Source of the DNA: Promethearchaeota archaeon
GTDB lineage: Archaea; Asgardarchaeota; Lokiarchaeia; Sigyniarchaeales; SOKP01
Reading direction: 5' to 3'
DNA length: 64,000 nucleotides
Assembly (NCBI GenBank): GCA_030606485.1
Contig: JAUWGH010000009.1
Span: 1 to 64,000, forward strand
This document shows, piece by piece, positions 17,858-27,527 of the stretch. The notes beneath the pieces were generated by a model. The model was not told the DNA's origin, ran no database searches, and saw only the letters and a program-made list of their open reading frames with translations. Position numbers and translations under genes: made by a program. How positions within the stretch are numbered: the first letter of the stretch is position 1; each line of letters opens with the position of its first letter.

Positions 17858-18388
17858 CTACATCCCTCCTTTTTCTGTTTTTGAATATCCATTTGTATTA
17901 ATTTTCTTTTCAAAATTTGTAGCTTCTAATAATTTTCCTATTTCTTCTATGTTTGCTGATTCAACACTTGGAAGCCCCAATTGCTGTCTTCGCCTAATTA
18001 TCGGTGTAGTTAAAGGAATTGCTAAACCATACTCTAAAATTGCATTTCCTTGAACATTATAAGCTTCGGGATAATTTCCTGTTAGAACAATTTTATTTTT
18101 TAGATTATCAAATATTTCTGTTAAAAATACGTTTTGAGGACATTCCTCTACACACATCTGGCATGTACTACATAACCATACATTTGGCTTTTGATCTTTT
18201 ATTAATAATTCTTTCAGACCTAATAATGATTCTTCAATAATTTTTCGAGGATTATATTCACCTTCAGTGACTAAAGCAACAGGACACGCACTTGAGCATG
18301 TTCCACATTGATAACAATAATTTAAGGAGAAATCATCTTTTACAATCTCTTTACGAAATTCAAAATCTACCTTTAACATAACCATCAA
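17858..18388 (-). CDS. hdrC: Heterodisulfide reductase subunit C
   Basis: This is a ferredoxin-like subunit with two [4Fe-4S] motifs (CYQCGTCSSACPVA near residue 25 and WLCSTCQMCVEECPQNV near residue 68) that carries electrons from HdrA to HdrB. Length (176) is normal for the family. It is the first gene of the ten-gene reverse-strand operon that ends at 5664. Several in-frame ATGs (18388, 18385, 18379) are possible starts, without a decisive ribosome site. Confidence 0.92.
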   Translation of the reverse strand: MMVMLKVDFEFRKEIVKDDFSLNYCYQCGTCSSACPVALVTEGEYNPRKIIEESLLGLKELLIKDQKPNVWLCSTCQMCVEECPQNVFLTEIFDNLKNKIVLTGNYPEAYNVQGNAILEYGLAIPLTTPIIRRRQQLGLPSVESANIEEIGKLLEATNFEKKINTNGYSKTEKGGM

Positions 18389-18918
18389 ACTTAATTCTAT
18401 TAATTTTTGATTAAATATTATTTAGGAAATTCACAAATACAATTATTGCATATTTTTTTTAAAACTCTTTTAATATTAAAGAGTTTTATTATTTTTGATA
18501 AAATATCTTTTACATTTATTTAATTTTTATATTTTTATTATTTTAGATTCTTCTATTTAATAGTTTTGTGTAATTATATATATATTTTTCTTAAATATTA
18601 ATGAACTCCATATACAAATTTATGGAAATTACTGAGATCGTACATTCTTTTTAGCAAATAGTTTCTAATTTTTACTTTTTTAATTATTTTGAAGGAAATT
18701 TTAAATTATTATAAAAAACAAATATATTATAAAGATTAATGATAGAAATCCAAAAAATACTCGTTTGAAATTCTTAGCATTTTAATTGGTATATTATTGA
18801 TAAGATAATAAAAACATTAGAAAAAAATTATAATAAACTAAAATACAAATAAATAAAATAGTTAAAATTATTATTTTCTTGATTTTTATAAAAAATACTT
18901 AAAATAAACAAATTTAAT
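18389..18918. other. 530-bp AT-rich divergent promoter region
   Basis: This region separates the Hdr operon (reverse) from the roadblock-Rab gene (forward). It is nearly pure A/T with several TATA-like runs, including one near 18575-18585 (ttatatatatatt). I find no ORF of useful length and no structured RNA that I could defend. The regulatory signals of the Hdr operon must lie here, but I cannot single out an operator. Confidence 0.5.
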
Positions 18919-19881
18919 ATGGATATCAAAAAATTACAAACAATTCTTAAAAATTATCGAGCGGATCTTAATCTCATTGCTGTTGCAGTAGTTGATCAAA
19001 ATGGATTCATCATTGCTTCTGAGATGAAAAATGCAGACGAAGATGATACTGTAATTGGTGCAACGACAGGTTTAATTGATTCTTATTTTGAAAGAATTAA
19101 AAAGGAGTTTGGATCTAAAGCAGGATTTTTTAATATTACTTCAACAGAAGATAAAAAATTCGCATATTGTGGTGCTGGAACCGATGTAATATTAACCAGT
19201 ATTTCATTTAAGGATATTCCTGATATTAAATTGAAAGTCTATTCGCTACATATCGCTGAAAAGGTTAAAAGGATACTTAATGGTGAGGAAAATATCTCAA
19301 CAGAAATTTCAGAAATTGTAAAAGTAATGGGGAATATGAAAGAGGGGAAATTACCAAAGGGAGTATTTACATCGAAACTTATTGTTACTGGTGATTTTCA
19401 AGTTGGAAAAACTAGTTTGATCAGACGATATGTTGAAAATAAGTTTTCAGAAAGTTATATATCTACTATTGGTGTTGATATATCGAAGAAATCAGTAAAT
19501 TTAAGTGGAGACTGTACGATAAATTTTATTATTTGGGATATTGGAGGTCAAATTACTCAGATGGCCCCCTATAGAAGTAGATTCTATCATGGGACTAACA
19601 CAGTTTTTATTGTTCTTGATCGTACAAGAAGGTCAACCTTGGATGGTATAAATAAATGGTATAAAGATATGAAAAACACAATTACTGACATAAAAAAGAT
19701 TCCTATAGTTCTCATTGGTAATAAATCAGATCTAATAGAAAATATTGAAATTACGAGTGAAGATATGAAAAGAAAAGCTGAAGAGTATGGTTTTTATTTT
19801 ATTGAAACAAGTGCTAAAACTGGAGAAAATGTTTCTGATGCTTTCAATTATATTGCTTATCGTATTATGGAGCGCATTTAA
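18919..19881 (+). CDS. Roadblock/LC7 domain fused to a Rab-like small GTPase
   Basis: Residues 1-115 form a roadblock/LC7 (MglB-like) domain (LIAVAVVDQNGFIIAS opening). Residues 155-320 are a Ras-superfamily GTPase. Its motifs are P-loop GDFQVGKTSLI, Rab-like switch I (STIGVD), G3 WDIGGQ instead of WDTAGQ, NKSD (G4) and ETSAK (G5). The Rab-type segment RSRFYHGTNTVFIVLD follows G3. Roadblock proteins act as GAPs or scaffolds for GTPases, so this fusion carries a candidate regulator in cis. It ends MERI with no C-terminal Cys, so prenylation is not expected. The fusion architecture is typical of Asgard archaea. It is monocistronic as far as I can see. Confidence 0.92.
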   Translation: MDIKKLQTILKNYRADLNLIAVAVVDQNGFIIASEMKNADEDDTVIGATTGLIDSYFERIKKEFGSKAGFFNITSTEDKKFAYCGAGTDVILTSISFKDIPDIKLKVYSLHIAEKVKRILNGEENISTEISEIVKVMGNMKEGKLPKGVFTSKLIVTGDFQVGKTSLIRRYVENKFSESYISTIGVDISKKSVNLSGDCTINFIIWDIGGQITQMAPYRSRFYHGTNTVFIVLDRTRRSTLDGINKWYKDMKNTITDIKKIPIVLIGNKSDLIENIEITSEDMKRKAEEYGFYFIETSAKTGENVSDAFNYIAYRIMERI

Positions 19882-19977
19882 TTGTGTTTTTTTCATTCTA
19901 ATAAACAATTTTATTATTTTTATAATTAATTATATATATAAGGCTTATCAAAAAAAATTGGAGGTGGATTAAAGAGA

Positions 19978-20895
19978 GTGCTGAAAGTTCTTTTTAACAA
20001 CATTTGCATAACTTGAGATAACCGGGGATATTTATTCGGATTTTCTATTAGAGAAATTTCATATAAGGGGAGACGGTTATTTTATCTGGGGAAGGAAGAA
20101 TTTTCAGGTCCTTGGTTAAGATTTAAAAGATCTGATCTTAAAGGAACTGAGGCTTCAGTATTTTTGAAAAACGTCGAGCCAACTCCAATTTATAAGTTAA
20201 TAAACACAAAAACGGGGGGGTCAATTGATCGAGTTACTATAGATCTAGATCTCAATGAATACTTAAAAAAGAAGATACGTGATACAAATAGATTAAGGAA
20301 TAATTTAGATCTTTCTAAATCCATCTATATTAGAAAATATATTGATGTATTTCAATTTAAACAACCTTATAATATCGCTTTTTTCACGTTTAAAAATATT
20401 GCTCCATTCAAATTGGACGATGTATCTTTCTATATGTTTCTCGATTTTGATATCAATGGATTAGATGGATTTGATAATGATTTAGGCGTATTCGATGAAG
20501 AAGAAGGAATTATTTTCCAATATGATGATACCAATACTTATGCTGGTTTCTGTTCTATTAAACAACCTAGTAGTTTTGAAGTGTCAAATTCCAATAAAAT
20601 GTTATCGCGAGCAAAATCAATTCAATTAAATAATATTATTGAAGATAAACCTGGTGAAAAAACTTCTGCACTTGCATGGAATTTAGGAACATTGAATAAG
20701 GGAGAATTACTACAAATTCCTATTATTATATCTGGTGGATTAAGCAAGGAAGAATTATTGTCAAATCTAAAAGAAGGCAAAAAAAGAGCTAACTCATTAA
20801 TTCCACAGGTATTAAAATCGATAAATTCGCGAGTAAGACAAATTCAAGATGAAAAATTTGTAAAAATGAATGAAACCACTACAGAAGAGTGCTAA
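19978..20895 (+). CDS. Asgard-type hypothetical protein with an in-frame TGA near the N-terminus
   Basis: The ORF track begins at TTG 20164, but the same frame is convincingly coding much earlier (KGRRLFYLGKEEFSGPWLRF lies upstream). It can be followed back to a GTG at 19978 preceded by a strong Shine-Dalgarno (GGAGGTG, 19960-19966). Between them is one TGA (20014-20016), in the context NNICIT-stop-DNRGYLFG. The rest is beta-rich (FKLDDVSFYMFLDFDINGLD) with a helical C-terminus. I recognise no named family. The TGA could be a recent nonsense mutation, an assembly error, a readthrough site or the mark of an unrecognised insert. I looked for a bulge-helix-bulge fold here and did not find one. 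Without the upstream part, the protein is 243 residues. Confidence 0.55.
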
Positions 20896-21153
20896 GGTTT
20901 TCAAGTTTATAAAAAATCCAATTAATGATTCAATTAATTAAAACATTTGTATTTAATTGATAAAAGGCTGGCCTAGCTCTGGATTTTATAAAAATTTTCT
21001 TTTTTATAAATTAAATTTTTTTTCTCAAAATTAAAAATAAATACTGTGTTGATTTAAAACAGCAAAAATAATATTTATCAAGTAACAATTTTAAAGTATT
21101 AAATAGAAGGTGAATTAATAAAAATTTAAATAATTGACAAGAGTTAATTTAAG

Positions 21154-22092
21154 ATGAAAAAAAAATATCCGGCAATTTTGTCTATTTTAATTACTCTATT
21201 TATATTATGGATATATTTTTTCTCAAATTGGGATCAAATTCTTGTTAATTTAATCATTTTAAATGTCATAATTTTTATATTACGTTTTGTTTTTATTCGT
21301 TTAGCAAATTTAGTTTTAAAACGTCGTATTTACATAGTTGTTATTTCAGCTAGTTTTAATATTGTTTGGATCTTCTTCATATTCTGGTTATTGTTTGTAA
21401 TATCTTCTGATCTTGTAGTTTCTCTTGTTTCTTTTTTAGTAGTTGCAATTTCTTTAACTTTAAAAAATATAATTAACAATATTGCATCTGGTGCAATAAT
21501 ATTGGCAACAGAACCATTTGATGTTGGTGATTTAATCGAAACAAGTGAAGTTCAAGGAGCAGTAAATGAAATTTCATTGAATTATACTAAAATTAAGGAG
21601 TTTGATGGTGTAATTACGTATATACCAAATAAAGATGTTTTAAATAAATCTTTAAAAAAATTTACTTATAGAAAATTAAAGCCAATTGAACAATTAATGG
21701 ATGAAGAAACTCAAACTAAGAAGAAAAAATATAAAAAATATTTGAAGAACATTGATAAGTTATTATTGAGGGAAGAAAAGATAACAAAATATACTAAAAC
21801 TGTAGAAATATTATCTAAAATAGATCCAAATAAACTTGAAAATTTATTATCACCAGTTTTTGACAAATATGAAAAAATTTTTGGGATTAGGCCAGAATAT
21901 ATTATTGAAACCACTGGTTTTCGATGTGTTACAACATTTTATTTAATGGCTAAAAGACCCCTGCTAATTTTGCAATACACAGATAATTTTCTGAAAGAAT
22001 GCATTTTTCAATTATATCACGATGATGTTTTTGATGGGTGGGAATCTTATATACAAGATGAACTTAAATTGAAATCTAAAGGGGGGGGCTAA
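21154..22092 (+). CDS. MscS-family mechanosensitive channel-like protein (first of a tandem pair)
   Basis: Three to four N-terminal transmembrane helices (residues about 7-115) lead into the MscS core. The pore-helix/beta-domain signature is IASGAIILATEPFDVGDLIE followed by GAVNEISLNYTKIKEFDGVITYIPN, the usual MscS beta domain. A long basic linker (residues 185-215) and a C-terminal alpha/beta domain follow. It probably forms an osmotic release channel in the cytoplasmic membrane. It lies 7 nt before a second MscS-like gene, so they are co-translated and may form one heteromeric channel. The pore helix lacks the Gly/Ala pattern of E. coli MscS, so gating may differ. Confidence 0.8.
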   Translation: MKKKYPAILSILITLFILWIYFFSNWDQILVNLIILNVIIFILRFVFIRLANLVLKRRIYIVVISASFNIVWIFFIFWLLFVISSDLVVSLVSFLVVAISLTLKNIINNIASGAIILATEPFDVGDLIETSEVQGAVNEISLNYTKIKEFDGVITYIPNKDVLNKSLKKFTYRKLKPIEQLMDEETQTKKKKYKKYLKNIDKLLLREEKITKYTKTVEILSKIDPNKLENLLSPVFDKYEKIFGIRPEYIIETTGFRCVTTFYLMAKRPLLILQYTDNFLKECIFQLYHDDVFDGWESYIQDELKLKSKGGG

Positions 22093-22099
22093 ATAATTT

Positions 22100-22999
22100 A
22101 TGGCGATTTTCAATTCTGATTTAGAAGCAATTATTTTTATTATAATTATTACTATTTCATTGATTTTTATTGATAAAGTTATTTCTTTTTTTCTGGATAA
22201 AAGTAAAAAGGTATCTATTCAACAAAAAAATGGAATCTATTTTATTATAAGGACCATTTCGGTAATTATAGTAATTTTCTTTGTTCTAGAAGGATTTCCT
22301 TCATTTGAACTTATTGATCCAACTTATAAGGCAATCCTTACAAGTGTCACAAGTACAGCGATAGCATTTGCATCAAGTGAAATTTTTGCTAATTTTATGG
22401 CTGGATTTGTTTTAATCGCGATCGGACCATTTGATATTGGAGATATTGTAAAAATAGATACTGATAAAGGAATAGTAAGATCTATATCTATGACTAAAGT
22501 TATTCTTGAAACTTTTGACAACATATTTATTGTAAAATCAAATAGTGAAGTTATTTCTTCAAAAATTGTCAATTATACAACTAAATTAAGGAATATTAAA
22601 CGATATGTGGATTTTAAAAAGAAAGTTCAAAGCCCCCAAGATAAGGGAGATATTCGTATAAAAATGAAAACAAATATGGATGAAATAGTTGAAAAAAATA
22701 CTAACTTAATGGCTTTTTTTAGATCATTTTCTAGGAGACAAAATCCAGATTTACATACCTATACATTTAGAATGCATTTTCAATATGAAAAATTTCGAAT
22801 AAAATTAGATAAAGTCGAAGGATTATGTACAAAATATAAAAAAAAATTTGGTTTTAAACCAAGATACAATATCATTGGTTTTAGCTCTCACATCATTATT
22901 AAATTTCGAATATTATCTTTAGATCCAAAAAAGATTCTTGAAAATAAACCTAAATTTACCAACGACCTCTATAAAATCATTTTTAGTCATAATATGTAA
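22100..22999 (+). CDS. MscS-family mechanosensitive channel-like protein (second of a tandem pair)
   Basis: This has the same architecture as its upstream neighbour: N-terminal transmembrane helices, a pore segment (TSTAIAFASSEIFANFMAGF), and the MscS beta domain (IGPFDIGDIVKIDTDKGIV, then FIVKSNSEVIS). A basic cytoplasmic tail follows. The sequence has diverged well beyond recent duplication, which suggests distinct subunits. It starts 7 nt after the stop of the first gene. It is followed, after about 120 nt, by the alpha-mannosidase. Confidence 0.78.
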   Translation: MAIFNSDLEAIIFIIIITISLIFIDKVISFFLDKSKKVSIQQKNGIYFIIRTISVIIVIFFVLEGFPSFELIDPTYKAILTSVTSTAIAFASSEIFANFMAGFVLIAIGPFDIGDIVKIDTDKGIVRSISMTKVILETFDNIFIVKSNSEVISSKIVNYTTKLRNIKRYVDFKKKVQSPQDKGDIRIKMKTNMDEIVEKNTNLMAFFRSFSRRQNPDLHTYTFRMHFQYEKFRIKLDKVEGLCTKYKKKFGFKPRYNIIGFSSHIIIKFRILSLDPKKILENKPKFTNDLYKIIFSHNM

Positions 23000-23121
23000 T
23001 TGCTTATTGTAAAAAACACGCTTTAAAGAAAAATTGAGAGGAACAAAAAATTATTTAAAATTTAATTATACTTCTCTTCATTATTCTAATTATATAATAA
23101 AATTGACTAAGAATTTTCATT

Positions 23122-25929
23122 ATGAATGCTAAAAAAATTGTAATAACTCCTGAAACTCATTGGGACCGTGAAACTTTATATATTTGAGATATAAAGCACG
23201 ATTGGTATCTTCCTTTTCAGGAATATCGAGCAAGGCTTGTTCAGCTTATGGATCGACTATTAGAAATTTTAAGGAAGGATAAAAATTATTCTAATTTTAC
23301 ATTAGATGGACAAACCATCCCAGTTTTAGATTATTTAGAAGTAAAACCCCAAAAGAGAGAAGAAATAGAAAAATATGTAAAAGAAGGGCGATTATCAATA
23401 GGCCCATTCTTCATTCTACCAGATGAGTTTTTAATTAGTGGAGAATCATTGATAAGAAATTTAATGTTAGGGCATAAAATTGCCAGATCTTTCGGAAGAA
23501 TAATGAAAGCAGGATATATTCCAGACCCATTTGGGCACATTGCACAGCTTCCACAAATTTTAAGCGGTTTTGAATTACCATCCTTTTTATTTATGAGAGG
23601 TTTTGGTAATGAATTTGAAGAAAACAACCTTAATATGGAATTTAATTGGCAAGCTCCGGGTAATGCTGCCTCAATTTTAGCGATACATTTAATAATGGGC
23701 TATGGTTCAATTGCCAATATAAATACAAATATATATAACGGAAAATATAAAAACGCTCTAAGACAAATTAGAAGGCGAGTTAAGAATTTAGAAAAGTATA
23801 TTGCTTCTGATGTAGTTTTATTGAATAATGGTTCAGATCATTTGTATGCACAACCTGAAATCTCTACAATTGTGAGTCAATGGAATGAGGAATATGGTAA
23901 AGATAAAGTTTTAGTCCAACAAGATTTCGAATATTATATTAATGAAGTCTTAAAATTCAATCCTAAATTGAACACATATCAAGGAGAATTGAGATGGGGG
24001 AGATATTTTCATTTATTATCAGGTGTTTTTTCAGCCAGAATGTGGATAAAGCAACAAAATACTGAAATTGAATATTTATATGAAAAATACGCAGAACCAT
24101 TCTCTACAATGGCTTGGGCATTGGATAATACTAGTTCTTTTGAATATCCAAAGGATTATTTATGGACAGGATGGAAATGGTTGATAAAAAATCATCCACA
24201 TGATAGTATTTGTGGGTGTAGTATTGATGAAGTCCATCAAGAAATGAAAACAAGATTTCAATGGGCAGATCAAATTGGAAATGAAATTTTAAAGGACTCC
24301 TTTTTAGAAATTGTTAAACAAGTAAATTTGGACAAAACCAGGGATAAAAAAATTGCTTTATTTGTTCTTAATCCTCTCCCATGGCATCGAAAGGATATTA
24401 CATTTTTTGATTTAATAATTCCTATAAAGGAAAAGTCAGAACAATATCCAGATCCTGTGAGATTAATTGATAATAACGGAAAGGAAATTCCGACACAGAA
24501 CTTTTTGATTGAAGAACAACCAAGATACACAGAAGAACATAATAGTACTTATCGTTTCACATTTTTAGCAGATGTCCCGGCATTAGGGTATAAAGTTTAT
24601 TATTTTATTTTGGGAGAAAGTCCAAAAGACCAAAATAATCAAGGAAATTCACTCTTAAAAGCAGAAAAGAACGCTTTAGAAAACAAATATTATAAAATTA
24701 CAATCAATGAGGATGGAGCATTAGATGTATTAGATAAAGAATGTGGTAAAGAATATAAAAATATATGTATCTTCGAAGATGTTGGAGATTGGGGCGATGA
24801 GTATGATTATTCATGGCCAAAAAGTGGCACAGGAGATAGACGAATATTATCAACTAGTTTTAAAGATTGGAAATATAATCTTGTTGTGAAAGGACCTACC
24901 CAAATAACTGGTAAAATTGAATACACTTTCAATCTTCCCGTATCATTATCTAAAGATCGTTCTGAACGAGCCAAGGAATTAATTAACAATCAATTGTCTC
25001 TCTATATTACTCTTTATGAAGATATAAAGAGAATTGATTTCAAGGTAGAATATAATAATGATAGCAAAGATCATCGATTACGAGTTCTCTTTCCCACAGG
25101 CATTAAGAGTAAGGTAGTTCATGCAGATGGACATTTTTATGTAGTTCCAAGAAATGTGGAGTTACCTAATGATGAAAGATGGGCCCAAAAAGCACTTGGA
25201 ACCAATCATGAAAAAGATTTTGTTGCTGTTAATGATAATAGGACATGTATAGCTGTTTTGAACAAGGGTTTACCTGAATATGAGGCAATACAGAATAAAG
25301 ATGGAATAATAACTCTTGCAATAACATTACTAAGGTGTGTTGAGTGGTTATCAAGGACAGATTTAGCTACTCGTGCATCAAATGCAGGTCCCGATTTAAA
25401 AACACCTGAAGCACAGTGTTTAGGAGACCATACTTTTGAATTTTCACTGGTAATCCAAGAAGGTTTAGGTGATTGGTTAAATTCAAGAATTCACATTTAT
25501 GGTAAAGAATTCAATTGTCCCTTAATTACATTTCTTCCTTCAAGTGTAAATTCAATGTATCATGCATTAAATAAAATCCTTTTCTTAGGAATGACTTTTT
25601 TAAAATTGGAATTACAACATAAATCAAAAAATCTTCCTTTAAGCTTTAGCTTTCTAAAAATTGACAACCCAAATGTGCAATTATCTGCCTTAAAAAAGGC
25701 TGAAAATGGAGATTATTTAATAGTTCGACTTATAAATATATCAAACAATACTGAAAAGGCAAAACTTAGTTTTTATAATAATATTAAAAATATTGAAATT
25801 CTAAATCTTTTAGAAGAGCAACCAACTAATAGAATAAAAGCAACAATTTTTCAAATCGACACAAATCAATTGGAAATTATATTAGAACCCCATGTATTAG
25901 CTAATATTAAGGTAATAATTTCAAAATGA
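23122..25929 (+). CDS. GH38 alpha-mannosidase, frame interrupted by a 30-nt putative archaeal intron
   Basis: The ORF track starts at 23248, but the gene begins at ATG 23122 (MNAKKIVITPETHWDRE). The continuous frame then hits a TGA at 23185. Removing 23173-23202 gives HWDREWYLPFQ, the invariant GH38 zinc-site segment, with no frameshift. The mature protein would be 925 residues, normal for the family. Other family marks are FTLDGQTIPVLDYLE, PDPFGHIAQLPQIL (active-site region) and HPHDSICGCSIDEVH (metal/active-site His-Asp segment). The C-terminal beta domains are complete. It would hydrolyse alpha-linked mannose from glycans. There is no signal peptide, so it acts in the cytoplasm on imported oligosaccharides or on recycled glycans. 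Without splicing the N-terminal metal ligands would be lost. Confidence 0.88.
23173..23202 (+). other. Predicted bulge-helix-bulge (BHB) intron inside a protein-coding gene
   Basis: The insert folds with an 8-bp inner stem, CTTTATAT (23174-23181) with ATATAAAG (23189-23196), and a 7-nt loop. Outside it lies a 3-nt bulge AAA (23171-23173), then a 4-bp helix CGTG/CACG (23167-23170 with 23197-23200), then a 3-nt bulge ATT (23201-23203). This is the archaeal splicing-endonuclease geometry. Cutting after the second nucleotide of each bulge removes exactly 30 nt and restores GAA-TGG (Glu-Trp) of HWDREWY. The outermost helix is weak (an alternative ACC/GGT pairing exists), so the motif is of the relaxed type. 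Confidence 0.85.
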
Positions 25930-25974
25930 ATTTCTTATAATTCTCTTTTTATAATATATAACTAGAGGAGGAAT

Positions 25975-27519
25975 ATGTCAAAAAAGAAACCTATGTCTAA
26001 CGTCAATCAGTTTATTTCTTTTGTTGAAACTCCTCCTGAAATATCTAAATTAATGGTAACATTAACTAATCAACCCAAAGATTGTCATATCTTGGATAGT
26101 GGTTGCGGTAAAGGCATTTTTTTAAAGAATTTAATATCATCTGGCTTTACTAACATTGATGGAATTGAAATAGATCCGGGTTTATGTGATTATCTTAGGT
26201 CATCTTTTAAGGACATTGAGTTATATAATGAAGATTTTTTAATTTGGAAAAGTCCTAAAAAGTATAATGTGATTATTGGAAATCCCCCTTATTCACATTA
26301 TAATTCTTTACCAAAGAAAATTCAAAAAGAAGTTTTTTCTTTAACAAAAACTGGAGAATCCGATATTTATTATGCCTTTATTATTAAATCAATTGAATTA
26401 CTCAGGGAAAATGGAGAATTGATCTATATAGTTCCTTATCAATTCTTTTATAATACTCATGCAGAAATTGTAAGGAAAAAAATTTTAGAAAATGGCTATT
26501 TTGAAATTTTAATTGATCTTGACGAAGTTAGACTATTTGAGGGGGAATACCCCGAAACTATTATTTTTAAATTTGTTAAAACAGAAAATAGAAGTTATAA
26601 AAACATTGAAGTATTTCGAATAAAACATAGGAAAGCAAGACCAGAAAATATTTTTAAGAAATTTATTGAATCTCTCAAAGAAAAAAAGGAGAATGAACTT
26701 TTTTTCTACTACACTAAACTAAATTTTGGTAATTATAGAGAAATTTGGTCTTCATATCCTTCAATTGATATTCCAGAATATAAGAAATTAAAAGATCTTG
26801 CCTTTGTTGGAGTTGGATTAGTTTCTGGTTTTGATAAGGCGTTTAGGATTAAAATAAATGAAGATAAATATTATAATGAAAGAGAAAAGAACTTAATTTT
26901 TAATTTTATTAAAGCTATGAATTGTAAAGGTTTTAGGGTCGAAGGTTTTGAGAAATATATTCTGATGGATGAAAAAATAAAAGATGAAATATATCTAAGT
27001 AAAAATTATCCAAATATCTATAAAAAGATGGTTGAATTTAAAGAACAAATGTCCACTAGATATATGCCGAATCATAAAAAATGGTTTCATTGGCAAGCCT
27101 TGAGAAATAAAATGACTTTAGATAAATATATGGAATTGCCAAAAATTTTTGTCCCAACATTGGATCGAAGTAAAGTAAATAGATTTAGTTTTAGTGATAT
27201 GAAAGCTTATCCTTCAGGTGATGTGTTAGTGATTATTCCGTTTAAAATAGATCCCTACTTTTTACTTGGATATTTGAACAGTGTTTTTTTTCGACAGTAT
27301 TATTTATCTCACGGTGCGAAAAGAGGTTATAGAATTGCTTTTACCCAGAGAATTATGTCAAACATAAAAATTCCTGTATTTGAAAATGAAGAATTAAAAA
27401 ATATAGCGAATTTAACTAGAGAAATACTTAATAACAATGATTTTAATAAACGAAAATCTATTGATGATATTATTAATAATGCATTGGAAAAAATGAAGCA
27501 ATTAGACAAAAGTAAATAA
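25975..27519 (+). CDS. N6-adenine DNA methyltransferase with target-recognition region (Eco57I/PglX-like class)
   Basis: An AdoMet-binding motif (ILDSGCGKGIF, residues about 39-49) is followed by the catalytic NPPY (IIGNPPYSHYN, near residue 103). Family-typical segments ELLRENGELIYIVPYQFF and GYFEILIDL come next. Residues 250-500 resemble the target-recognition/TaqI-like C-terminal domain (YPSGDVLVIIPF, YLSHGAKRGYRIAFTQRI). It methylates adenine in a specific DNA sequence. No nuclease domain or partner gene is adjacent, so it may be solitary. A clear Shine-Dalgarno (GAGGAGG) lies 5 nt ahead of ATG 25975. It lies 45 nt after the mannosidase. Confidence 0.85.
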   Translation: MSKKKPMSNVNQFISFVETPPEISKLMVTLTNQPKDCHILDSGCGKGIFLKNLISSGFTNIDGIEIDPGLCDYLRSSFKDIELYNEDFLIWKSPKKYNVIIGNPPYSHYNSLPKKIQKEVFSLTKTGESDIYYAFIIKSIELLRENGELIYIVPYQFFYNTHAEIVRKKILENGYFEILIDLDEVRLFEGEYPETIIFKFVKTENRSYKNIEVFRIKHRKARPENIFKKFIESLKEKKENELFFYYTKLNFGNYREIWSSYPSIDIPEYKKLKDLAFVGVGLVSGFDKAFRIKINEDKYYNEREKNLIFNFIKAMNCKGFRVEGFEKYILMDEKIKDEIYLSKNYPNIYKKMVEFKEQMSTRYMPNHKKWFHWQALRNKMTLDKYMELPKIFVPTLDRSKVNRFSFSDMKAYPSGDVLVIIPFKIDPYFLLGYLNSVFFRQYYLSHGAKRGYRIAFTQRIMSNIKIPVFENEELKNIANLTREILNNNDFNKRKSIDDIINNALEKMKQLDKSK

Positions 27520-27527
27520 TTACTTAA

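Noticed and set aside
19978-20100. A second BHB mRNA intron at the TGA of the 20-kb gene
   Set aside because: I tested pairings such as ATAACCG/CGGTTAT and AGATAA/TTATCT. None gives bulges separated by a paired 4-bp helix in the right strand order.
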